Assembly (NCBI GenBank): GCA_910585535.1
Contig: CAJUFK010000126.1
Span: forward strand, 1-9,339
Direction of reading: 5' to 3'
DNA: 9,339 bases
Origin: an uncultured Angelakisella sp.
GTDB lineage: Bacteria; Bacillota; Clostridia; Oscillospirales; Ruminococcaceae
Shown here: positions 1-5,261 of the stretch, in pieces
Numbering within the stretch: the stretch's first letter is position 1
How the letters are laid out: each line of letters opens with the position of its first letter
Program-made: the position numbers and the translations under genes
Notes under the pieces: generated by a model
Databases searched by the model: none
Told to the model about the DNA's origin: nothing
What the model saw: the letters and a program-made list of their open reading frames with translations, nothing else

Positions 1-12
1 GAGGAAATGCAG

Positions 13-363
13 ATGGAGCAGAAAATCCTTGTATTTATGAAAGAGAACGGCATTGCCGTCTTTGTGGAGGCGGACCGAGCCACCGGGGCCGTCCACATCG
101 AAAAGCTGGGAGACCTGGATAGCTGGGACCTGTTCCAGCAGTTGGTACTGTACTCTGATGTGGAGACCCTTTGTGACAGTAGCCGGAGCCACTTCCCTTT
201 TCAAGTCTGGGGACAGGGCGGCACCGGATGTCTGCTCTCCTGGCTGGATGATGGCCGAGCCGTCGCGCTGTTTTTTGACAGCCAGCTGTCGGGACCGGCG
301 TTCACGGAGTGGGTCAGGGAGCTGGATCAAAAGGTGCGCCAAATGTATGAGCCGGAGAAATAG
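13..363 (+). CDS. Unrecognised 117-residue protein
   Basis: I do not recognise this family. The frame is open from an ATG at 7 to the TAG at 361-363. I chose the ATG at 13 because a GAGGA ribosome binding site lies at 1-5, about 7 bases upstream, whereas the ATG at 7 nearly touches it. The protein is soluble and mildly acidic, with no signal peptide or membrane segment. It begins with an amphipathic stretch (KILVFMKENG), has a Gly-rich turn near residues 67-72 (GQGGTG), then a hydrophobic strand (RAVALFFDS) and an acidic/basic C-terminal helix. The alternating strand/helix pattern suggests a small alpha/beta domain, such as an immunity or adaptor protein, but that is only a guess. It is followed after 47 bases by another plus-strand gene with its own strong ribosome binding site. 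The upstream neighbour lies outside the window. Confidence 0.6.
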   Translation: MEQKILVFMKENGIAVFVEADRATGAVHIEKLGDLDSWDLFQQLVLYSDVETLCDSSRSHFPFQVWGQGGTGCLLSWLDDGRAVALFFDSQLSGPAFTEWVRELDQKVRQMYEPEK

Positions 364-398
364 GCGGCAGCGAATCGAGGGAATATCGCCTCGTCTTT

Positions 399-405
399 AG
401 GAGGA
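399..405 (+). promoter_or_regulatory. Strong ribosome binding site for the 221-residue protein
   Basis: AGGAGGA ends 5 bases before the ATG at 411. It is a near-perfect anti-16S match and fixes the start of the gene at 411. Confidence 0.75.
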
Positions 406-410
406 CCGCC

Positions 411-1076
411 ATGTTCAGGGACAATATCAAACGGACGATTGGTACTGTGTTGAAGGCAAACGGACATAAGATGACGGAACTGGGGAGCGGGTGCATCTAT
501 TACATGAAGCGCTTCTCCCCTGAGCTGGCGTACTACATCCGATGCAGCGACAACCGAAGCAGTCAGGGAGACATCTCCTTTGAACTGTTCTTTACAGCGG
601 TCGATGTCCCCTGCGATGTCTTTCTCACATTCGGAGTTGGCCTGCATGTGAAGATCCTGTCCATCTACGAGGGGGTCACGGATGACTTTATGAGCACGGA
701 CGAACTCATGACAAACGCAGGAGAAAAAATCATCGCCATAGAAAACAATATTGGGAGCCTTGCTCCGGTCATTTTGGATGAATTGGAAAAGCCCTACTAT
801 ATGAACAAAAAGATCCCTCATTACCGGCTGGAACGGGAGATTTACTGTCAGGTGGAGGGAGACGAACGCATCCGTCCGGAATTTGACACGCTGAAAAAAG
901 AGATGTGCCGAATCATCAGGCGAGGTGGGAATCGGAGGGCCAGACAGCTCGCAATGAATTTTTCTGCGGGGCTGTCAGATACCTATTTCAAGGACAGAGG
1001 CATTGATTTGGAATTCAGCGAGATTCAGGAGATGTTTCATCAGCATTTGTACGCACAGTGTATCCTGGATATGTGA
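411..1076 (+). CDS. Unrecognised 221-residue protein (possibly DUF4304-like)
   Basis: This is a well-supported gene with a consensus ribosome binding site at 399-405 and a TGA stop at 1074-1076. The function is not recognised. The N-terminus (FRDNIKRTIGTVLKANGHK) followed by alternating strands (residues about 28-85, including FELFFTAVDVPCDVFLTFGV) loosely recalls DUF4304-type proteins, which start with a helix and a Gly/Lys turn before a beta-rich core. That match is from memory and weak. The C-terminal half (residues about 100-221) looks mainly helical, with a basic patch RRGGNRRAR near residues 166-174. There is no signal peptide or membrane helix, so it should be cytosolic. The gene looks more A/T-rich than the transporter genes downstream, which would fit accessory origin. 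It sits 47 bases after the previous gene and 42 bases before the Sel1-repeat gene, consistent with one transcript. Confidence 0.7.
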   Translation: MFRDNIKRTIGTVLKANGHKMTELGSGCIYYMKRFSPELAYYIRCSDNRSSQGDISFELFFTAVDVPCDVFLTFGVGLHVKILSIYEGVTDDFMSTDELMTNAGEKIIAIENNIGSLAPVILDELEKPYYMNKKIPHYRLEREIYCQVEGDERIRPEFDTLKKEMCRIIRRGGNRRARQLAMNFSAGLSDTYFKDRGIDLEFSEIQEMFHQHLYAQCILDM

Positions 1077-1105
1077 GAAAATTCGGAGACTGATCTGCGT
1101 ATGGC

Positions 1106-1112
1106 AAGGAGG
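1106..1112 (+). promoter_or_regulatory. Ribosome binding site that sets the Sel1-protein start
   Basis: AAGGAGG lies 6 bases before the ATG at 1119. A longer in-frame ATG at 1101 lies upstream of this motif, so the motif would be inside the coding sequence if that codon were used. It therefore supports the start at 1119. Confidence 0.7.
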
Positions 1113-1118
1113 CGTACC

Positions 1119-2291
1119 ATGGATAAAAAAGCAGTTGCAGAAATCAAGAAACTTTATAAAGAGGCCACCGGAGTCATCAACAATTCTGACAACAAGAATT
1201 ATGACAGAGTTTCCGATGAAGTCAAACAGGCAGTTGCTGCCTTGAAAGCTTTGGCGGAACAAGGCTATGTGGAGGCGCAGTACACGCTGGGCGAATATTT
1301 TTCTACGGGGTATTGTGTGGAGCTGGATAAGGCCAAAGCCGCTTTTTGGTATGAAGAAGCCGCAAAAAGCGGAAGCGTGCAAGCGGCCAGGGCCCTTCTG
1401 GACCTGTACCGCTTTTGCCGCCCTGAGCACATATCCGCCGAACAGACAGAAGCACTTGCCCGGCAGTGGCATAAAAAATGGTTTTCGATGCTGGAGGAAA
1501 AGGCGGAAAAGGGCGGCGCAAAGGAAGCGGAAGCCTTAATGAACCTCTACATATACGATCCGCCCGCTGATCTGGAGGAGGAGCAGGCCCTTGCGCTTGC
1601 CCGCAAATGGTATGAAGCGTGGATCGCGCTGTTAAAGGACAAGGCTGGCAAGGGGAGCGTCCGGGCCAAGAAGAAGCTGGCCGAAGTTCTGTACTCCGGC
1701 GACGGTGTTCCGGAAGAACTGCTGTCGGAATTTTCCGACGAGGAGGATGACCGCAGCCTGGAACAGTCTGTGAAGCTGTACGAGCAGCTGGCCGCCCAGG
1801 GTGATGCGGAGGCGTATTTTTCCCTCGGGTGCGCCTATGACTGTTTTGAAGCGTCCGAGGAGGAATTGAAAAAGTCCTTTGCCTGCTTTATGAAAGCCGC
1901 CCGGATGGGATATGCGCAGGCGTATGTGTGTCTGGGCTGGGCGTATTTCCGGGGCAAGGGCGTGGAGAAGGACTGGGTGAAGGCCAGAGAAATGTACCAG
2001 ACGGGCGCGGCCATGGGGAATCCCGCAGCTCAGCTTCAACTCGCCAACTGCCTCAAGCGGGGAACCGGCGGAGAAAAAGCCTATCCGGCGGCAATGGAGT
2101 TGTATCTCCAGTTGGCGGCGCGTCGAAATGATGACGCCTTGTATGAGTTGGGGGATATGTACTTAAAGGGCCTGGGGGTAGAGGTCGATTTACAGAAAGC
2201 CTTTGACTATTTCACAAAGGCGGCGAAGCACGGAAACTGTGCCGCCCTGAATGCACTGAACAGCAAAAAATTCCGAGATTTGAAAAGATAG
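1119..2291 (+). CDS. Sel1-like (TPR-related) repeat protein, 390 residues
   Basis: Sel1-like repeats are paired helices of about 36 residues that form a superhelical scaffold for protein-protein contacts. They are visible at about 46-85 (VEAQYTLGEYFSTG ... FWYEEAAKSG), 224-264 (AEAYFSLGCAY ... FMKAARMG), 265-300 (AYVCLGWAYFRGKGVEKD), 301-336 (AAQLQLANCLKRGTG) and 337-372 (ALYELGDMYLKGLGVEVD), with a capping remnant after 373. The region 120-200 is helical and repeat-like but degenerate. An acidic linker (SEFSDEEDD) sits at about 203-211. There is no signal peptide, so it is probably cytosolic, unlike the many exported Sel1 proteins of Gram-negative bacteria. The start at 1119 follows AAGGAGG at 1106-1112. 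Sel1-repeat proteins often occur as adaptor or immunity-type partners near polymorphic toxins. Here it sits among small orphan genes, so such a role is possible but not shown. Confidence 0.85.
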   Translation: MDKKAVAEIKKLYKEATGVINNSDNKNYDRVSDEVKQAVAALKALAEQGYVEAQYTLGEYFSTGYCVELDKAKAAFWYEEAAKSGSVQAARALLDLYRFCRPEHISAEQTEALARQWHKKWFSMLEEKAEKGGAKEAEALMNLYIYDPPADLEEEQALALARKWYEAWIALLKDKAGKGSVRAKKKLAEVLYSGDGVPEELLSEFSDEEDDRSLEQSVKLYEQLAAQGDAEAYFSLGCAYDCFEASEEELKKSFACFMKAARMGYAQAYVCLGWAYFRGKGVEKDWVKAREMYQTGAAMGNPAAQLQLANCLKRGTGGEKAYPAAMELYLQLAARRNDDALYELGDMYLKGLGVEVDLQKAFDYFTKAAKHGNCAALNALNSKKFRDLKR

Positions 2292-2348
2292 ACAGAATCC
2301 TAAAAAATCAGATGGGAAAGGACAGATCGCATATCAGACTGCAAAGTG

Positions 2349-2693
2349 ATGATCAAAGTGCCCATGAAAGTGGTAAAGGCTCGGTTCTCGGACTATGAGG
2401 ACATGGAGTTCGAGAGGCGGGGGGATTGGACGCTGGCGGAGGATTACTCCGGCACCCAGCTCTTTGGCTGGAAGGTCTCCAGTTGGGTGGAGCTGGCTGT
2501 CTAGGACGAACTGATCTACGCCTATTATGATGAGGATATGAACGCAGAGTTTATCCATATCAAGGATGGCGTCTGCCTACGGGCCTACACGCAGTATGAC
2601 GGCGAGGTAGATACCGATGAGGGCCAGGATCCGGATACCTCTGTTACGGGGTGGTCCGATGTGGCCGACTACATAGACGAGCATATGGGGTAA
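2349..2693 (+). pseudogene. Small acidic protein gene interrupted by an in-frame TAG
   Basis: One frame from the ATG at 2349 to TAA at 2691-2693 is open for 114 codons except for a single TAG at 2502-2504 (codon 52). Both halves look like real protein. Before the stop come MIKVPMKVVKARFSDYED and a W/G-rich stretch (FGWKVSSWVELAV). After it come ELIYAYYDEDMNAEF and a very acidic tail ending in WSDVADYIDEHMG. The simplest explanation is a C-to-T change of CAG (Gln) to TAG. No good ribosome binding site precedes 2349. GGAAAGGA at 2315-2322 is instead placed 8 bases before an in-frame ATA at 2331, so the original start may also have been lost (ATG to ATA). The family is not recognised; a small acidic Tyr/Trp-rich protein could be an immunity protein. 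Alternatives are a sequencing error or a short product ending at the TAG. It lies 57 bases after the Sel1-repeat gene and ends 34 bases before the terminator. Confidence 0.6.
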
Positions 2694-2727
2694 ATGTTGA
2701 GGTTTACGCTCTGCCCAAAGGACAGAA

Positions 2728-2772
2728 GCGGAACACAGCGGCTGTTCTTGTGCTGCTGTGTTCCGCCTTTTT
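2728..2772 (+). terminator. Intrinsic terminator closing the first gene cluster
   Basis: A perfect 12-base inverted repeat, GCGGAACACAGC (2728-2739) and GCTGTGTTCCGC (2755-2766), is extended inward by three more pairs (2740-2742 with 2752-2754, one of them G-T). A run of five T follows at 2768-2772. It starts 34 bases after the stop of the interrupted small gene and should isolate the regulator promoter at 2801 from upstream transcription. Confidence 0.9.
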
Positions 2773-2800
2773 ACAGGCCCCAATATGCCGATAGAAAAAT

Positions 2801-2829
2801 TTGCATGAAAAGCCTCTCGGAATTATACT
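2801..2829 (+). promoter_or_regulatory. Sigma-A-type promoter for the regulator-kinase operon
   Basis: TTGCAT at 2801-2806 and TATACT at 2824-2829 are separated by exactly 17 bases. Each differs from the consensus hexamer at few positions. The promoter lies just after the terminator at 2728-2772 and about 47 bases before the regulator ATG at 2876. A longer open frame extends back to a TTG at 2801, inside the -35 hexamer, so that TTG is not a plausible start. Confidence 0.7.
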
Positions 2830-2875
2830 ATGGTTGGCGCATCTATCATATCTCGATTGGAAAGAAGGGAGCAGC

Positions 2876-3571
2876 ATGAGCAAATTATTCCTGTTGGAAG
2901 ATGACCTGAGCCTAATCAATGGGCTTTCTTTTGCCTTTCAAAAGGCAGGCTATGATTTGGACATCGCCCGCACACTCCAGGAGGCTGAAGCTCTCTGGCA
3001 AGAGGGGAAATATGATTTGCTGGTTTTGGATGTCTCACTCCCGGACGGTTCTGGCTTTGCATTTTGTGAAAAAATCCGGCAGTCATCACAGGTCCCCATT
3101 ATGTTCCTGACCGCCTCAGACGCGGAAACCAGCGTTATCATGGGCCTGGACATAGGCGGCGATGATTACATCACAAAGCCCTTCAAGCTGGCGGTACTCA
3201 TGTCAAGGATCCACGCGCTCCTTCGCCGGAGCCAGCATTTCCGGCAGGCGCCCGAAGAATTGTGTTCGGGCGGGATCACCCTTCAGCTGCTGGAGGGCCG
3301 GGCCTATAAGGACAGCGGACCAATAGAGCTGACAGCGGCGGAATATAAACTTCTGCGCTTTTTCATGGAGCATCCCGGCATAATCCTTTCCCCGGAGCAG
3401 ATCATGGGGAGGCTCTGGGACTGTGATGGAGACTTTACGGATGGCAACACGCTGGCGGTCTATATCCGCCGCTTGCGGGCAAAGATCGAGGATGACCCAG
3501 CCAGACCGGCACGGGTCATCACCGTCCGCCGCATGGGATACAAATGGAATACGGGGGGAAAGGCACAATGA
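2876..3571 (+). CDS. OmpR/PhoB-family response regulator
   Basis: This 231-residue two-component regulator should be phosphorylated by the kinase encoded next and bind DNA to control the cassette. The receiver domain (about 3-112) has the acidic pocket E8-D9-D10, the phospho-acceptor D52 in LVLDVSLPDGSG, T79 in MFLTAS, and K101 in DDYITKPF. The winged-helix DNA-binding domain (about 130-226) contains ELTAAEYKLLRFF and the recognition-helix region NTLAVYIRRLRAKIEDD, and ends in the wing VRRMGYKW. Length and residues are normal for the family. I chose the ATG at 2876 because GAAGGGAG at 2864-2871 precedes it and because upstream in-frame codons overlap the promoter. Its TGA (3569-3571) overlaps the kinase ATG by 4 bases, so the two are probably translationally coupled. 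Linkage to an FtsX-type ABC pair suggests the BceR/VncR-type group; the signal is unknown. Confidence 0.93.
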   Translation: MSKLFLLEDDLSLINGLSFAFQKAGYDLDIARTLQEAEALWQEGKYDLLVLDVSLPDGSGFAFCEKIRQSSQVPIMFLTASDAETSVIMGLDIGGDDYITKPFKLAVLMSRIHALLRRSQHFRQAPEELCSGGITLQLLEGRAYKDSGPIELTAAEYKLLRFFMEHPGIILSPEQIMGRLWDCDGDFTDGNTLAVYIRRLRAKIEDDPARPARVITVRRMGYKWNTGGKAQ

Positions 3572-4497
3572 ATTTGCCGGTGGCTTTGCTCTGCTGCGTG
3601 TTGTGCGGTGCATTGACCGCCCTGTGGGTGGTCTGCCATCGCCTGGGGCAGCAGGAGCGGAAAATGGAGGATGCTGCCCGCCAGATCACAGAGTACATCC
3701 TGGACCGGCGAAAGGGCGGCATTGAATGTAATGAAGAAGGGGCCATATACCGTCTGTTTCATGAGGTCAATTCTTTGGTGGCCATTGCGGATGCCCACGC
3801 CGACAGTGAGCGCCGGGCCAAGGAATTTCTGCGGGACACTGTCTCCGACATCTCTCATCAGCTTAAAACGCCCATCGCCGCGCTGAACATTTACAACGGC
3901 ATCCTTCAGCAGGAGGCAGATAACGCCGATACGGTCCGGAAGTTTGCCGGCCTCTCGGAGCAGGAGCTTGACCGGCTGGAATCATTGGTGCAGAGCCTGT
4001 TGAAGATGGCCCGGCTGGATGTGGGGGCCATCACCCTGGAGCAGTCACCGGAGAACCTCTCGGAGCTGCTGGGGCAGATCAAAGGACAATATTCCTTCCG
4101 GGCCGGGCAGGAAGGAAAGGAGCTTGTCCTGGCGGGGGATGAGCGGAGTGTCCTCCTTTGCGACCGGATATGGCTGACGGAGGCTATCGGAAACCTTGTC
4201 AAGAATGCCCTGGACCACACAACACAAGGGGATCGCATCCAGATCCGGTGGCAGCAGTCCCCATGCCTCACCACGATTGCCGTGGAGGACAGCGGCAGCG
4301 GCATCCACCCGGAGGACCTGTACCATATCTTCAAACGCTTTTACCGAAGTCGATTTTCCAAGGATACCCAGGGCGTGGGCCTCGGTCTGCCGCTGGCAAA
4401 GTCCATCATAGAGGCCCATCAAGGCAGCATTGAGGTCTACAGCGAACCGGGGCACGGAACGACCTTCACCATCTGTTTTCCAATAATGACAAAATAG
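3568..4497 (+). CDS. Sensor histidine kinase, single N-terminal membrane helix, no sensor domain
   Basis: This 309-residue membrane histidine kinase should phosphorylate the preceding regulator. One hydrophobic helix spans about 4-24. It is followed directly by a linker (25-85) and the HisKA dimerisation domain with DTVSDISHQLKTPIAALN, where H97 is the likely phosphorylated residue. The ATP-binding domain has the N box NLVKNALDH (N213), G1 box DSGSGI (241-246), F box IFKRFYRSR and G2 box GVGLGL (269-274), so catalysis looks intact. There is essentially no extracytoplasmic part, so it cannot bind an outside ligand by itself. In Bce-type systems such kinases are driven by their partner ABC transporter; BceS-type kinases normally have two helices, so one helix is a variation. 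The start at 3568 forms an ATGA overlap with the regulator and follows a GGGGGGAAAGG stretch at 3553-3563. An in-frame ATG at 3544 would precede that ribosome binding site and is less likely. Confidence 0.92.
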   Translation: MNLPVALLCCVLCGALTALWVVCHRLGQQERKMEDAARQITEYILDRRKGGIECNEEGAIYRLFHEVNSLVAIADAHADSERRAKEFLRDTVSDISHQLKTPIAALNIYNGILQQEADNADTVRKFAGLSEQELDRLESLVQSLLKMARLDVGAITLEQSPENLSELLGQIKGQYSFRAGQEGKELVLAGDERSVLLCDRIWLTEAIGNLVKNALDHTTQGDRIQIRWQQSPCLTTIAVEDSGSGIHPEDLYHIFKRFYRSRFSKDTQGVGLGLPLAKSIIEAHQGSIEVYSEPGHGTTFTICFPIMTK

Positions 4498-4560
4498 TCA
4501 TCTGCGATTTATCCGGCCGTAAGGTTTGTATGGTATGCTGTCTATGCAGTCCAACGAAGG

Positions 4561-4567
4561 AAAGGAG
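4561..4567 (+). promoter_or_regulatory. Ribosome binding site for the ABC ATPase
   Basis: AAAGGAG lies 10 bases before the ATG at 4578. This supports 4578 over the in-frame ATG at 4530, which has no comparable motif upstream. Confidence 0.65.
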
Positions 4568-4577
4568 CATCATACAG

Positions 4578-5261
4578 ATGGACTTGTTACGGGTAGAGCA
4601 TATCTGCAAGACCTACGGCAGCGGGGAGGCGGCGGTACACGCCTTAAAGGATGTCAGCTTTTCGGTCCCCAAAGGGGAGTTTGTGGCCATTGTCGGGGAA
4701 TCCGGCTCCGGCAAGAGCACCCTGCTGAACATGATCGGCGCGCTGGATACCCCCACCTCCGGGAGGGTCTATCTTGGGGGAAAGGACACCTTTTCCATGA
4801 AGGAAAAGTCTCTCACCGTTTTCCGCCGCCGGAATATCGGCTTTATCTTCCAGGCGTTCAACCTGATTCCGGAGCTGTCGGTGGAGCAGAACATCATCTT
4901 TCCCCTGCTGCTGGACCGCCAGCGGCCCAACAAGCGGTATCTGGAGGAGCTGCTGGCTGTCCTGGGCCTGGAGAAGCGCCGGAACCATCTGCCCAGCCAG
5001 CTCTCTGGTGGCCAGCAGCAACGGGTAGCCATCGGGCGGGCGCTGATTACCCGGCCTTCTCTGGTCCTGGCTGACGAGCCTACAGGAAATCTGGATTCCC
5101 AAAACAGCAGCGAGGTCCTGACCCTTCTGAAAAAGACCGCCCGGCAGTATGAGCAGACGGTCATTATGATCACTCACAACCCCAGCATCGCCCACACAGC
5201 GGACCGGGTGTTCCAGGTGTCTGACGGTGTACTGACCGACCTTGGGGGGTGCCGGGAATGA
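4578..5261 (+). CDS. ABC transporter ATPase, LolD/MacB/BceA type
   Basis: This 227-residue cytosolic ATPase energises the FtsX-type permease encoded next. All core motifs are present: Walker A GESGSGKST (40-48), Q-loop FQAFNLIPEL (Q92), signature LSGGQQQR (142-149), Walker B LVLADE (162-167) followed by PTGNLDS, and the switch histidine in MITHNPS (H200). The Q-rich signature and the LADEPTGNLDS D-loop are typical of the MacB/LolD/BceA group that works by mechanotransmission rather than classical import. Length is normal. The start at 4578 follows AAAGGAG at 4561-4567. The TGA at 5259-5261 overlaps the permease ATG by 4 bases, pointing to coupled synthesis. It is separated from the kinase gene by 80 bases, a larger gap than elsewhere in the cassette, which leaves room for separate control by the regulator. 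Confidence 0.95.
   Translation: MDLLRVEHICKTYGSGEAAVHALKDVSFSVPKGEFVAIVGESGSGKSTLLNMIGALDTPTSGRVYLGGKDTFSMKEKSLTVFRRRNIGFIFQAFNLIPELSVEQNIIFPLLLDRQRPNKRYLEELLAVLGLEKRRNHLPSQLSGGQQQRVAIGRALITRPSLVLADEPTGNLDSQNSSEVLTLLKKTARQYEQTVIMITHNPSIAHTADRVFQVSDGVLTDLGGCRE

Noticed and set aside
2538..2693. Separate 51-residue gene starting at an ATG after the internal TAG
   Set aside because: No ribosome binding site is seen before 2538, and the coding-like sequence continues without a break on both sides of the TAG. An interrupted single gene is simpler.
4508..4539. Full sigma-A promoter in front of the ATPase gene
   Set aside because: Only the extended -10-like TGG-TATGCT is convincing. The sequence at the expected -35 position is a poor match, so I report it only as a possible activator-dependent site.
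2783..4540. Shared TATGCYG heptamer upstream of both the regulator and the ATPase genes (about 2783 and 4534) as a regulator box
   Set aside because: Seven bases with one ambiguity is too short and not clearly repeated in tandem, as OmpR-family sites usually are.
4526..5074. Plus-strand frame of 182 codons overlapping the ABC ATPase
   Set aside because: It is out of frame with a complete ATPase carrying all catalytic motifs, and its Gly/Pro/His-rich translation has no recognisable features.
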